Assembly (NCBI RefSeq): GCF_014201825.1
Contig: NZ_JACHFJ010000009.1
Location: 60,337-124,336 of the forward strand
Reading direction: 5' to 3'
DNA from: Acidocella aromatica
Lineage (GTDB): Bacteria; Pseudomonadota; Alphaproteobacteria; Acetobacterales; Acetobacteraceae
DNA length: 64,000 bases
Made by a program: the position numbers and the translations under genes. Positions within the stretch are counted from its first letter, which is position 1. Each line of letters opens with the position of its first letter. The notes beneath the pieces are model-generated. The model was given only the letters and a program-made list of their open reading frames with translations. It was not told the origin of the DNA and did no database searches. Positions 9,866-18,148 of this stretch are shown here, in pieces.

Positions 9866-11365
9866 ATGGACCAGATGATCTCCTCGCCGACCCAACAGGC
9901 CCTGCGCCGCGCGGTTGTCGACCTGGGCTCCAACTCCGTCCGCCTCGTCATCTACGAGGGCGAGGGGCGCAACCCGCTGCAGATCTTTAACGAGAAGGCG
10001 GTGCTGCGTCTGGCCAGGGGCATGACCAAGACCGGCCGTCTCGATGACGCCGCCATGACCCAGACCGAGACGGTGCTGCACCGCTACGCCGCCATTGCCC
10101 GCGCCATGGGGGCCGTGCCGTTCGACGTTCTGGCCACCTCCGCCGTGCGTGACGCCGCGAATGGCGCCGAATTCGTGCAAAAGATGATGGCGCTCATCCC
10201 GGAGATGCGGATCAAGATTCTCTCCGGCGAGCAGGAGGCCGAACTCTCCGCCGAGGGCGTGCTCTGCGGCATCCCCGGCGCCGAGGGCATCCTGGCCGAT
10301 CTCGGCGGCGGCTCGCTGGAGCTCATCCGCCTGGATGCCGGCAAGGTGGGGCGGGCGATAACCCTGCCCGTGGGCGTCATCCGCTTGGCTGACCGCTCGG
10401 GCGAGGATCTGGTGAAAGCCCGCGCCATCGTCACAGCGGAGCTGGAGACGGTTCCCTTCGCCAATGAGGCCGCGGGCAAGGATCTCTACGTGTCCGGTGG
10501 CGCCTTCCGCGCGCTCGCGCGCATCCACATCGCCCAGACGGGCTACCCGCTGAACATGGTGCATCACTACACCATTGGCCGGGAGGAAGCCCGCGATCTC
10601 GCCGGCGTGGTCAGCGAGGCTGGGCGCAAGCTGATCGAGCGCATGCCCGGCGTGCCGCGCCGGCGCATCGAGGATCTGCCCTTCGCCGCCGTTATCCTGC
10701 GCCGCCTGCTGCGCGCCACGGGGGCCGCGCGGGTGGTTTTCTCGGCCAATGGCCTGCGCGAGGGCTGGTTCATCCGCATGCTGCCCGAGCATATCCGTGC
10801 CGAGGACCCGCTGCTCGCCGCCGGGCGCGACCTGACCCGTGGCATCATCCGCGACGCCAACCTGCCCCCCGCCCTGGTGGACTGGACCGCACCGCTCTTC
10901 CCGGCCGAAACCTCAGCCCAGACCCGCCTGCGCGAGGCCGCCTGCTGGCTCTCCGATATCGGCAGCCACGAGCACCCGGAATACCGCGCCGAGCAGGCTT
11001 TCCTGCGCGTTCTGCGTCAGGCCGGGATCGGGTTGGATCACCATGCCCGCGCCTTCCTGGCCCTGACTATGGCGCTACGCTACGAGGCCCCGCCCGACGC
11101 CGCCTTCCTGGCCCCGGCCCGCACGCTGCTGGACATGCACGCCACCCGCCGGGCGGAAACGCTGGGGATCGCTTTGCGCCTCGCCTACACGCTCTCGGCG
11201 GGTACGCCGCATCTGCTGGCGGGTACCGCGCTGACCATTTCGGCTGAACGCCTCACTTTGAGCCTGGCCGAGACCAATGGCGTGTTCGCGGGCGAGGCTG
11301 TGTTGCGCCGCCTGGAGCGGCTGGCGCAGATGCTGGGGCTGGAGGCCGAGACGACGCTCCGGTAG
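9866..11365 (+). CDS. ppx: Ppx/GppA-family exopolyphosphatase
   Basis: A 499-residue ASKHA-fold phosphatase acting on polyphosphate or pppGpp. The N-terminal Ppx/GppA domain shows VVDLGSNSVRLVIYEG, the ATSAVRDAANG motif, the SGEQEAELS segment and DLGGGSLEL. The C-terminal half is the helical HD-like extension. GGAGAG precedes the ATG. It lies 67 bases after rimI, so it may be read with that operon or have its own promoter. Ppx and GppA activities cannot be separated from sequence alone. Confidence 0.88.
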   Translation: MDQMISSPTQQALRRAVVDLGSNSVRLVIYEGEGRNPLQIFNEKAVLRLARGMTKTGRLDDAAMTQTETVLHRYAAIARAMGAVPFDVLATSAVRDAANGAEFVQKMMALIPEMRIKILSGEQEAELSAEGVLCGIPGAEGILADLGGGSLELIRLDAGKVGRAITLPVGVIRLADRSGEDLVKARAIVTAELETVPFANEAAGKDLYVSGGAFRALARIHIAQTGYPLNMVHHYTIGREEARDLAGVVSEAGRKLIERMPGVPRRRIEDLPFAAVILRRLLRATGAARVVFSANGLREGWFIRMLPEHIRAEDPLLAAGRDLTRGIIRDANLPPALVDWTAPLFPAETSAQTRLREAACWLSDIGSHEHPEYRAEQAFLRVLRQAGIGLDHHARAFLALTMALRYEAPPDAAFLAPARTLLDMHATRRAETLGIALRLAYTLSAGTPHLLAGTALTISAERLTLSLAETNGVFAGEAVLRRLERLAQMLGLEAETTLR

Positions 11366-11369
11366 GCGG

Positions 11370-11879
11370 CTATTGCGGCTGTCGGTGGAGGTGATGATAC
11401 GCCCGGCCGTGATAGATCAGCCCGGATGTGCTGCTGCCCAGATGGATCGCCTGCACCGCGCAGAAGAACACGGTGTGGGTGCCCACCTCCACGGTTTGCT
11501 CCACCTTGCAGTCCAGGCTGGCTGCCGCACTTTCCAGCACTGGCGCGCCGGTTACCAGCCGGGTCCAGTGCGCGCGGGCGAAGCGCTCGGGCATGGGCAG
11601 GTTGTCCTTGCCCGCGAAGATTGGCGAAAGCTCCTCATCCTTATGCGACAGGATGTTCACGCACAGCACGCCGGTGGCCTTGAATATGTCGTGCTGGCGG
11701 CTGCTGCGGTTGATGCAGACAAGCACGGTGGCTGGATCGTCGGTGACGCTGCATACGGCGGAGACGGTGATGCCCACATCCCCCTCGGGGCCCTTGGTGG
11801 TGACGATATTCACCGCGGCGCCAAGGCGGGCCATGGCTTCACGGAACTGGGTACGGTCAATTGCGACTGATTCGCTCAT
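11370..11879 (-). CDS. Flavin reductase-like FMN-binding protein (RutF/HpaC family)
   Basis: A 169-residue split-barrel flavin reductase that would supply reduced FMN or FAD to a partner monooxygenase. Typical segments are FREAMARLGAAVNIVTT, GITVSAVCSVTDDPATVLVCIN, CVNILSHKDEELSPIFAG and a C-terminal LIYHGRAYHHL. No flavin-dependent monooxygenase is nearby. It converges on ppx with only 4 bases between the stop codons. dinB lies upstream on the same strand. Confidence 0.88.
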   Translation of the reverse strand: MSESVAIDRTQFREAMARLGAAVNIVTTKGPEGDVGITVSAVCSVTDDPATVLVCINRSSRQHDIFKATGVLCVNILSHKDEELSPIFAGKDNLPMPERFARAHWTRLVTGAPVLESAAASLDCKVEQTVEVGTHTVFFCAVQAIHLGSSTSGLIYHGRAYHHLHRQPQ

Positions 11880-11900
11880 AGCGATACTCTAGTCATCCGG

Positions 11901-13151
11901 TCATGATTTCCGCAAGCCTCGCCCCCGGCGCACGGCGTCATCGCCAAACTTGGCGCGCAATGCGTCGATGGCACTCTGCCGGGCCAAGCGGCGCGGTGTC
12001 AGTGTATCGGCAAGGTCGCCCTTGTCCGCCAGCGCTGCGTCCGCCAGCGGGCTGGCGCCAATGCCGATAAGCCTGAACTTGGTGCCGTCCGCCTCGCGCT
12101 TCAACAGCGGCAGCGCGGCTTCGAACAGCGTCTCGGGCAGTTGCGTTGGGTTGGGCAGGCGCTGGCTGCGGGTGCGCAAGGCAAACCCCGCCGTCTTCAG
12201 TTTCAGCACGATCCCGGCGGCGGCCTGATCCTCCCGCCGCAGCCGCCGCCCCAGTTTCTCGCAGAGTGGCCACAGCGCGTCCTCCAGCGCGGCCAGCTCC
12301 CGCAGATCGGTGGTGAAAGTGGTCTCCGCGCTGATGGATTTGCTCTCTCGCTCGGTACGGACGGGCCGGTTATCCAGCCCCTGCGCCCGCGCCACCAAAG
12401 AGGGGCCATCTTCCCCCAGCTCTGCGGCCCGCCGGGCATCCAGCGCCGCCAGTTGCCCCACCCGGGTGATGCCCATGGCGGCCAGCCGCTTGACCTGCAC
12501 CGGCCCCACGCCGGGCAGAATCCCCACCGGCTCCGGCGCCAGCAGCGAAGCCGCCTCTGACCCGAACACGAAGAACCCCCTTGGCTTGCCCCGTTCCACG
12601 GCCAGCTTGGCCAGCAGCCGGTTCGGCGCCAGCCCGATGGACACGGTAATCCCCAACTCCTTCTCCACCTGCCTGGCGAAGCGGTTGAGCACCACGGCGG
12701 GCGGCGCGCCATGCAGCGCCTCGGTGCCGGAGAGGTCCAGCACGGCCTCGTCGATGGATTGCATCTGCACCAGTGGCGTCAGTGTCTCCAGTATCGCCCG
12801 CACCTGGCGCGAGACGGTGACGTATTTCGCGATGTCCGGCTTCAGCACGGCGGCGTTGGGGCAGAGCTGGCGGGCCTTGAACATTGGCATGGCCGAGCGC
12901 ACGCCGGACAGTCGCGCGATATAGCAGCATGTACTGACCACGCCCCGCACCCCGCCGCCGACGATCAAGGGCACATCCCGCAGCTCCGGCCTGTCGCGCT
13001 TTTCCACGGTGGCGAAGAAGGCATCGCAATCCACATGGCCGATGGTATGCTCGAACAGCTCCTTGTGGCGCAGGATGCGCACCGACCCGCAGCGCGGGCA
13101 TTGGCTGCCGGTTCCTACTTGCGCATCGCAGTCACGGCAGATTGCCGGCAT
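11901..13151 (-). CDS. dinB: Y-family DNA polymerase IV with N-terminal zinc ribbon
   Basis: DinB performs error-prone translesion synthesis. The 416-residue protein has an added N-terminal zinc-ribbon (CRDC and CPRC, residues 5-21) seen in a subset of alphaproteobacterial DinB proteins. The polymerase palm follows with HVDCDAFFATVE and the catalytic SIDEAVLDLSG. Then come the fingers (GLAPNRLLAKLA), HhH motifs (LPGVGPVQ) and the little-finger domain. No obvious alphaproteobacterial LexA box (GTTC-N7-GTTC) was seen directly upstream. Confidence 0.93.
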   Translation of the reverse strand: MPAICRDCDAQVGTGSQCPRCGSVRILRHKELFEHTIGHVDCDAFFATVEKRDRPELRDVPLIVGGGVRGVVSTCCYIARLSGVRSAMPMFKARQLCPNAAVLKPDIAKYVTVSRQVRAILETLTPLVQMQSIDEAVLDLSGTEALHGAPPAVVLNRFARQVEKELGITVSIGLAPNRLLAKLAVERGKPRGFFVFGSEAASLLAPEPVGILPGVGPVQVKRLAAMGITRVGQLAALDARRAAELGEDGPSLVARAQGLDNRPVRTERESKSISAETTFTTDLRELAALEDALWPLCEKLGRRLRREDQAAAGIVLKLKTAGFALRTRSQRLPNPTQLPETLFEAALPLLKREADGTKFRLIGIGASPLADAALADKGDLADTLTPRRLARQSAIDALRAKFGDDAVRRGRGLRKS

Positions 13152-13256
13152 CCGCTCTCCAAAATGTGATGTATTAAAACCAGACCAAGACTAACACGGC
13201 GCGGCTGAAAAATCCCGCTGTTTCGGCGCGGCAGATGTTTTTGTTGCAATAAAGAA

Positions 13257-13272
13257 ACAACAACCTTGTTGT
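13257..13272. promoter_or_regulatory. Short perfect inverted repeat in the dinB / GAF-gene intergenic region
   Basis: ACAACAA-CC-TTGTTGT is a perfect 7-bp inverted repeat with a 2-base centre, 105 bases upstream of dinB and 118 bases upstream of the GAF gene. It looks like an operator for a dimeric repressor. No known regulon motif was matched. Confidence 0.4.
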
Positions 13273-13389
13273 GAATTCCTGGCAGCTGCACTATCCATTC
13301 CGAAATCGAAAACGGCTCGAGTTCGGCCATATCCGTGGCTGCGGGGGCTTGTCGCCTTTTTTAACTTCACCCAGTTACAAGATACGCTC

Positions 13390-13965
13390 ATGTCACCTTC
13401 CAAAGAGCAGATGCCCCGGTACGACCGCGCCATTATCATGCTGAAGCAGGCGCAGGCCGAGATCGACGGCGCCGCGAAGCTGGCCGATCTTTACACTCGT
13501 GTCTGTGAGGTTGTGGTGGGCCTGGGCGGCTATTGCATGGCGTGGATCGGCCTTGCCGAGAACGATGCCGCGAAGAGCGTCCATCCCGTGGCCTATACTG
13601 GCTACGAGAGCGGGTATCTTGAGGCCACCAACATCACCTGGTCCACTGAGGAAACCGGCCTCGGTCCCACCGGTACGGCCATTCGGGAAAGACGGATCCA
13701 GATCAACAACAGCACCAGCGAATCGCCGCGCATGGCTGTCTGGCGGGATGAGGCGTTGAAGCGCGGCTATGCGGCCAGTATCGCGCTGCCGTTGAAGGAG
13801 AAATTCGGCGAGGCGTTCGGCGCCCTGATGATCTACTCGCTCGAGGAGGATGCGTTCGGCCCCGAGGAGGTTCACATCCTCTCCCAGCTAGCCGACAAGC
13901 TCTCGGCGGCGGTGGTCAATCTGCGCTACAAGGCGCGCGAGGCGCTGGGCTTCCATCAGGGCTGA
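13390..13965 (+). CDS. GAF-domain protein
   Basis: A 191-residue protein that is almost entirely a GAF domain: a short helix, then LADLYTRVCEVVVGLGGYCMAWIG, GPTGTAIRERRIQI, and SIALPLKEKFGEAFGALMIYS, which are GAF_2-type sensory segments. There is no fused kinase, cyclase or HTH domain, so it is either a stand-alone sensor or the input part of a split system. No clear ribosome-binding site precedes the ATG at 13390. The last 10 bases overlap the convergent SDR gene. Confidence 0.82.
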   Translation: MSPSKEQMPRYDRAIIMLKQAQAEIDGAAKLADLYTRVCEVVVGLGGYCMAWIGLAENDAAKSVHPVAYTGYESGYLEATNITWSTEETGLGPTGTAIRERRIQINNSTSESPRMAVWRDEALKRGYAASIALPLKEKFGEAFGALMIYSLEEDAFGPEEVHILSQLADKLSAAVVNLRYKAREALGFHQG

Positions 13966-14741
13966 ATCGAATCGTCGATCACATAGGCGGAGGTCAGCCC
14001 GCCATCGATGGTATAGGCCGAGCCGGTGATGAAGCTCGCCTCGTCGGACGCCAGGAAGGCAACGAGATTGGCGATCTCCGCTGGCTGGGCGAGACGGCCC
14101 ATCGGCAGATAGCGCCGGCGCAGCTTCCAGGCTTCCTCATCGGCCAGAAAGGCCTGCACCAGCGGTGTGGCCGTCGGGCCGGGACAGATCGCCACCGCCC
14201 GCAGTTTCTTGCGCGCGTACATGATGGCGATCTCGCGCGTCATGGCCAGCACGCCACCCTTGGCCGCCGTATAGGCGATTTGCGGAAAGGCCGAGCCCAC
14301 CAGCGCCACAATCGAGGCGTTGTTAATGATCACGCCGCTGCCCGATTTCAGCAGATACGGAATCCCCGCCTTGCAGCAGAGGAACACCGAGGTGAGGTTC
14401 GCCGCGATGGTCGCATCCCACACGGCGAGCGGGGTTTCCACCGGCCCGTCATCGCCCGGCGCGCAGATGCCCGCATTGTTGAACAGCGCGTCGATTCCTC
14501 CGAACGCTTCCGCGCCCTCCGCGAACATCGCCTCGCATGCATCCTTGTGGGTAAGGTTCCCGATCACCGCCACGGCTTGCCCGCCCGCCTCGCGGATCGC
14601 CGCGACGGTCGCCTCGGCGCTCACCGCATGCAGGTCGGCGCAGATCACCGCCGCCCCCTCGGCCGCGCATTTCTCCGCCGCGGCGCGGCCAATACCGCTG
14701 CCTGCCCCGGTGACGAAAACACGTTTGCCCTTCAGACGCAT
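13956..14741 (-). CDS. Short-chain dehydrogenase/reductase
   Basis: A classical SDR of 261 residues: cofactor motif TGAGSGIG, acidic DLHA after beta-2 (NAD preference), NNAG, active-site serine in NNASIVALVGSA and YTAAK. The C-terminal GSAYTIDGG is also standard. I use the ATG at 14741; the longer frame to 14888 lacks SDR-like sequence and overlaps the upstream gene. The start lies inside the end of the TIM-barrel gene (10-base overlap), so the two form an operon. Confidence 0.88.
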   Translation of the reverse strand: MRLKGKRVFVTGAGSGIGRAAAEKCAAEGAAVICADLHAVSAEATVAAIREAGGQAVAVIGNLTHKDACEAMFAEGAEAFGGIDALFNNAGICAPGDDGPVETPLAVWDATIAANLTSVFLCCKAGIPYLLKSGSGVIINNASIVALVGSAFPQIAYTAAKGGVLAMTREIAIMYARKKLRAVAICPGPTATPLVQAFLADEEAWKLRRRYLPMGRLAQPAEIANLVAFLASDEASFITGSAYTIDGGLTSAYVIDDSIQP

Positions 14742-15397
14742 GCCAGAATCTCCCGTAACTGCGCGGCCACCCCACCCGCGCCGGGGGCGAAGCTGCCCTC
14801 GAACACGGCGGAGCCGATGGTGAAGCCATCCGCGCCTGCCGCCCGTAATGCCGCGATCCGCGCCGGGCTGTCGACACTCCCGGCGCAAATCAGCCTTCCG
14901 CCCCCGCAGCCGCGCCGCGCGGCGCGGACAAGGTCGAGCGGTTCGGCCTCGATGGCCCGGTACGCCAGCAGATCCACCCCCGCGCAGCCCTGGGCGAGGA
15001 ACCGTGCCGCATCAGTCTCGATCCGTGCCGCATCTCCGCCCAGCCTTGTCGGGTGGCCGAAGGGGGCGCCGGGGAAGGGGTAGTATTCCACCTTGGTCCC
15101 GCGCAGAATCTCCAGCGTTTCGGCCACCAGCGTGCCACCCAGCAGCCGGTCCACCCCCAGCTCCACCCCGATGCGCGCCGAGTGCAGCGCCGCCTCGGGC
15201 GAGGTGGCGACCACCTCCAGATAGCTCACCGCCCCAATCGTCTTGATCCCGGCCTGCAAGCGCCGCAGCGTCTCGGTGTCAGCGCCGATGTCCTTGAAGC
15301 CGATATGCCCCAGGCCCAGCGGCGCGATTTCGGCTAGCACCTCCAGGCAATCCGGCACCGTGCGATCCTGCCGCGTGAGCATGAAGATGAAATCCAT
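14732..15397 (-). CDS. TIM-barrel protein of unknown function (HisA/TrpF-like phosphate-binding barrel)
   Basis: A 221-residue predicted (beta/alpha)8 barrel. Alternating strands end in conserved polar residues (MDFIFMLTRQDRTV at the N-terminus, HIGFKDIG, YLEVVATS, GVDRLLGG). The C-terminal half has a phosphate-binding pattern (LICAGSVDSPARIAALRAAGADGFTIGSA). Relatives are often annotated as 4-hydroxythreonine-4-phosphate dehydrogenase, but the sequence shows none of that enzyme's features, so I do not adopt the name. It overlaps the SDR gene by 10 bases. Confidence 0.75.
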   Translation of the reverse strand: MDFIFMLTRQDRTVPDCLEVLAEIAPLGLGHIGFKDIGADTETLRRLQAGIKTIGAVSYLEVVATSPEAALHSARIGVELGVDRLLGGTLVAETLEILRGTKVEYYPFPGAPFGHPTRLGGDAARIETDAARFLAQGCAGVDLLAYRAIEAEPLDLVRAARRGCGGGRLICAGSVDSPARIAALRAAGADGFTIGSAVFEGSFAPGAGGVAAQLREILACV

Positions 15398-15409
15398 GCG
15401 CCATTAGTC

Positions 15410-16468
15410 TCACTCCGCCACGGCGGCGGCAATCGTTTCGCGCGGTAGCCGGTCATTTTGCCGCCGCATGAAGGGGCGCTCGATGGCATGGTGCAGCAGG
15501 GCCGCCAGCGCCAGGCTTAGCCCGAGGCTCAAAGGCAGGAAGGCGGTGGTGAAGCGTGCGGCATGGCCTTGCGCCAGCGGCCCGAGCAGCGGGGCCAAAG
15601 CGCGCTGCACCGGCTCGTTCACCAGATAAAGCGGATAGGAGATGGCCCCGAGATACTGCACCGCGCGGCCATCCAGCACCGCCCCCCAGGCTTGGCGCTG
15701 CGCCAGCATCGCCAGCCCCCAGGCCAGCGGCGTCACCGCTTTTTCAATCCCGCCCGGCAGAGCCAACGCACAGGCGCCAGCCAGACACAGCCAGAAAACC
15801 CGTGTGCCGCCACCGCGCAGCATCACAGCACTGGCCAGCCCCAGCGCGAAGAACGGCGCGGCATCGGGCAGAAAGGCGCGGCTGAATTCCCCTCCCAGAG
15901 GCAAGGTCCGGTACGCGCCCCCCAGAGCCAGCAGCACCAGGGCAAACCGTCCCAACCGGCGCGGGGCGATCAGCCCGATCAGCACATAGAACTGCCATTC
16001 CGTGGATAGGCTCCAGGCTGGCCCCAGCAGCGTGACATAAGCATAGGGCAGGGCGTTTTGCGGGATCAGCCCCTGTGTAAGCGTGAGATGCGCCGCTAAA
16101 TGGAGGAACAGCGGTTGCGGCAGCGCCGCTGCCATGATGTGCCGGGCCTCATCCCCCACCCAGGGCAGGGCGGCGAGCGGGTCGCCCAGCGCGGTCAGCC
16201 CGATGCTGACGGCCAGCACCAGAAAATACACCGGCAGCAGCCGACGCGCCCGCGCAGCCATGAAGGGCGTGAACTGCCCGCCGAAGCGTTCGAGCGAATG
16301 GGCGATCACCAGCCCGCTCAGGGCGAAGAACAGATCCACTGCCGCCTCGCCATGACGGAAGGGCGTGGTGATCCAGCCGGGCAGGTTGGTCAGCGGCAGC
16401 GCGTGGCCGAGCATGACGTAAACCGCCAGCACGCCCCGCAAGCCATCCATCCGGCCCCAGCGCCTCAT
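15410..16468 (-). CDS. Membrane acyltransferase, OafA/acyltransferase-3 family
   Basis: A 352-residue polytopic membrane protein of the acyltransferase-3 (OafA/NodX) family, which O-acetylates or acylates cell-surface sugars. It opens with MDGLRGVLAVYVMLGHA carrying the conserved catalytic histidine, then AAVDLFFALSGLVI and ARRLLPVYF; SLSTEWQFYVL is the second conserved block. About ten hydrophobic helices follow. The sugar substrate is unknown. It lies 12 bases downstream of the TIM-barrel gene on the same strand, reading towards it. Confidence 0.85.
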   Translation of the reverse strand: MRRWGRMDGLRGVLAVYVMLGHALPLTNLPGWITTPFRHGEAAVDLFFALSGLVIAHSLERFGGQFTPFMAARARRLLPVYFLVLAVSIGLTALGDPLAALPWVGDEARHIMAAALPQPLFLHLAAHLTLTQGLIPQNALPYAYVTLLGPAWSLSTEWQFYVLIGLIAPRRLGRFALVLLALGGAYRTLPLGGEFSRAFLPDAAPFFALGLASAVMLRGGGTRVFWLCLAGACALALPGGIEKAVTPLAWGLAMLAQRQAWGAVLDGRAVQYLGAISYPLYLVNEPVQRALAPLLGPLAQGHAARFTTAFLPLSLGLSLALAALLHHAIERPFMRRQNDRLPRETIAAAVAE

Positions 16469-16544
16469 AACCGCAACCTAAAAGAGAATACTGGCCTATT
16501 AAACGGATTTTTAGATATATTTACAACTAAAAGTTGAAACCTGT

Positions 16545-16564
16545 ACCCCGCGTCGCGGCGGGGT
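16545..16564 (-). terminator. Probable metZ terminator hairpin
   Basis: Read on the minus strand, ACCCCGC and GCGGGGT form a 7-bp stem with a six-base loop, 14 bases after the metZ stop. The region beyond it is AT-rich, but there is no immediate U-tract. Confidence 0.5.
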
Positions 16565-16578
16565 GCTGGTTGCGGGGG

Positions 16579-17763
16579 TCAGGCCTTGTCCAGCGCCTGG
16601 GCCAGATCCTCGATCAGGTCCTGCGCATCCTCCAGCCCCACCGAGAGGCGGATGCAGCCATCGGTGATACCCAGGCGCGCCCGCTCCTCGGCCCCGATGC
16701 GCATATGCGTCGTGGTCGCCGGATGCGTGGCCAGGGATTTGGTGTCGCCCAGATTGTTGGAGATGGTGATGATGCGGAACGCGTCCATCACGCGGAACGC
16801 CGCCTCCTTGCCGCCCTTCACCTCGAACGCCACCAGCGTGCCGCCGCCCGACATCTGGGACATGGCCAGCTCCCGCTGCGGGTGCGAGGCCAAGGTGGGG
16901 TAGAGTGCGCGGGCAATCTTCGGCGAAGCCTCCAGGAACTTCGCGATGGCCTCGGCCGACTGGGACTGCGCCGTGACGCGCAGATGCAGCGTCTCCAGCC
17001 CCTTCAGGATCACCCAGGCATTAAACGGCGACATGGACGGGCCGGTATTGCGGAAGAAGGGCTGGAACACCTCCTCCATCCACTGCTTGCGGCCCAGCAC
17101 GGCGCCGCCCAGCACGCGGCCCTGGCCGTCCATATGCTTGGTGGCGGAATACACCACCACATCGGCGCCCAACTCCAGCGGCTTTTGCAGCAGCGGGGTG
17201 GCGAAGACATTGTCCACCACCACGATGGCCCCGGCCGCATGCGCGAGGGCGGAGACGGCGCGCAGATCAACGATGTCCAGCATCGGGTTGGAGGGGCTCT
17301 CCAGCAGCACCAGCGCGGTCGGCTTGCTCAGCGCTTCCTTCCACTCGTCCAGATCCGTGCCTTCCACGAACACGGTCTCGACGCCGTATTGCGGCAGCAG
17401 GGTGCTGACGATCCAGTGGCAGGAGCCGAACAAAGCGCGGGCCGCCACCACGCGCTGCCCGGCCCGGATGCCGCACAGCAGCGCCGAAGAGACCGCCGCC
17501 ATGCCCGTGGCGGTGGCGCGGCAGACTTCCGCGCCCTCGATCTTCGCCAGCTTCTGTTCGAGCATCGTCACCGTGGGGTTGGCGAAGCGCGTGTACTGAA
17601 AATGGGGGATCTTGTTGTCGAACACGGCTTCCGCCATCTCGGCGCTCTCATAGGTGAAGCCGGAGGTGAGGAACAAAGCCTCGGCGTTTTCCTCGAGATT
17701 GGTGCGGATGCGACCGGCATGGATGAGGTCGGTGGCGAGACGGGTCTTCGGCGTGTCGGACAT
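16579..17763 (-). CDS. metZ: O-succinylhomoserine sulfhydrylase
   Basis: MetZ makes homocysteine directly from O-succinylhomoserine and sulfide, using pyridoxal phosphate. The 394-residue protein belongs to the Cys/Met-metabolism PLP enzymes: N-terminal THLIHAG-like element (DLIHAGRIRT), TSGFTY, YTRFANPTV, and the PLP lysine in SATKHMDGQGR. The GRVLGGAV and NLGDTKSLATHPATTTH segments are typical of MetZ rather than cystathionine gamma-synthase. It lies downstream of a SAM-II riboswitch, which independently supports a role in methionine synthesis. The ATG at 17763 is 62 bases after the aptamer. Confidence 0.93.
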   Translation of the reverse strand: MSDTPKTRLATDLIHAGRIRTNLEENAEALFLTSGFTYESAEMAEAVFDNKIPHFQYTRFANPTVTMLEQKLAKIEGAEVCRATATGMAAVSSALLCGIRAGQRVVAARALFGSCHWIVSTLLPQYGVETVFVEGTDLDEWKEALSKPTALVLLESPSNPMLDIVDLRAVSALAHAAGAIVVVDNVFATPLLQKPLELGADVVVYSATKHMDGQGRVLGGAVLGRKQWMEEVFQPFFRNTGPSMSPFNAWVILKGLETLHLRVTAQSQSAEAIAKFLEASPKIARALYPTLASHPQRELAMSQMSGGGTLVAFEVKGGKEAAFRVMDAFRIITISNNLGDTKSLATHPATTTHMRIGAEERARLGITDGCIRLSVGLEDAQDLIEDLAQALDKA

Positions 17764-17824
17764 AATCGTGGCCTATCCAAAAAAACGTCCAGCCACGGGA
17801 GATTTGGGGCGCGGTTGCGCCTTA

Positions 17825-17898
17825 GCCTCTTTAGCGCGCTTGTTTTGCTTCTGGCGGGTGCCAGCCTCGCCGCAATCCGGCCGGACAAATCACGAGGT
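17825..17898 (-). promoter_or_regulatory. SAM-II riboswitch upstream of metZ
   Basis: The minus strand carries the SAM-II aptamer. P1 is CCTCG (17897-17893) pairing with CGAGG (17869-17865) and encloses the conserved GUGAUUUG and UUGC elements. A variable hairpin CTGGC/GCCAG follows, then the A-rich linker AAGCAAAACAAGC and the conserved pseudoknot strand GCGCTAAAGAGG. S-adenosylmethionine binding is known in this class to lower expression of methionine genes. The predicted transcription start is only a few bases upstream of P1. Confidence 0.9.
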
Positions 17899-17905
17899 GT
17901 TAAAA

Positions 17906-17934
17906 GGCGTACCCCCCTCGGCTTGCGCGGTCAA
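17906..17934 (-). promoter_or_regulatory. Predicted metZ promoter
   Basis: TTGACC (17934-17929), a 17-base spacer, then TACGCC (17911-17906). The -35 is good and the -10 poor, but the implied start falls just upstream of the aptamer. It overlaps the divergent tRNA promoter. Confidence 0.4.
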
Positions 17935-17951
17935 TGCTCTCGGGATATGTA
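17923..17951 (+). promoter_or_regulatory. Predicted promoter of tRNA-Gly
   Basis: TTGCGC (17923-17928), a 17-base spacer and TATGTA (17946-17951), 11 bases before the mature tRNA. It is interleaved with the metZ promoter on the other strand. Confidence 0.45.
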
Positions 17952-17962
17952 GGCCCCAATGG

Positions 17963-18036
17963 GCGGGTATGATGTAATGGTAGCCTGCTAGCTTCCCAAG
18001 CTCGATGCGCGGGTTCGATTCCCGCTACCCGCTCCA
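17963..18036 (+). tRNA. tRNA-Gly (anticodon CCC), CCA encoded
   Basis: A 74-base cloverleaf. The acceptor GCGGGTA pairs with TACCCGC, and CCA is encoded at 18034-18036. The T-arm is CGCGGGTTCGATTCCCGC, and the anticodon loop TTCCCAA places CCC at 17995-17997. The anticodon stem CTAGC/GCTCG has a T-C mismatch at the second pair (17989 with 18003). The 3' half is the attachment site of the mobile element that follows, so the present 3' end of this tRNA was supplied by the element. Confidence 0.95.
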
Positions 18037-18055
18037 GCTTCCTGTTCGGCGATGC
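18014..18055 (+). repeat. attL of the integrative element (tRNA 3' end)
   Basis: The 24-base stretch ending the tRNA T-arm and CCA (18014-18037) recurs at 31978-32000 with one C deleted. Imperfect similarity continues for another 18 bases (both copies end GGCGATGC). The direct repeats bound the integrase, mobilization and cargo genes. This copy preserves a working tRNA. Confidence 0.9.
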
Positions 18056-18148
18056 CCGCCAAAGGTTGAAAAAACCCCTGATTTCAGCTACTTTTGAGCA
18101 GTCTCTGATTGTCAGCGGCTGCCCTCGTCTGCCAGCAGCCGCTGAAGA

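Noticed and set aside
8166..11879. A split rut pyrimidine-degradation cluster (RutE-like and RutF-like proteins)
   Set aside because: No rutA, rutB, rutC or rutD; the two genes are on opposite strands 3 kb apart and belong to broad families.
14732..15397. Annotation as 4-hydroxythreonine-4-phosphate dehydrogenase (PdxA)
   Set aside because: Too short and lacking PdxA metal-binding histidines; it reads as a small TIM barrel.
16534..17952. 472-codon plus-strand ORF
   Set aside because: Antisense to metZ and its riboswitch; low-complexity translation.
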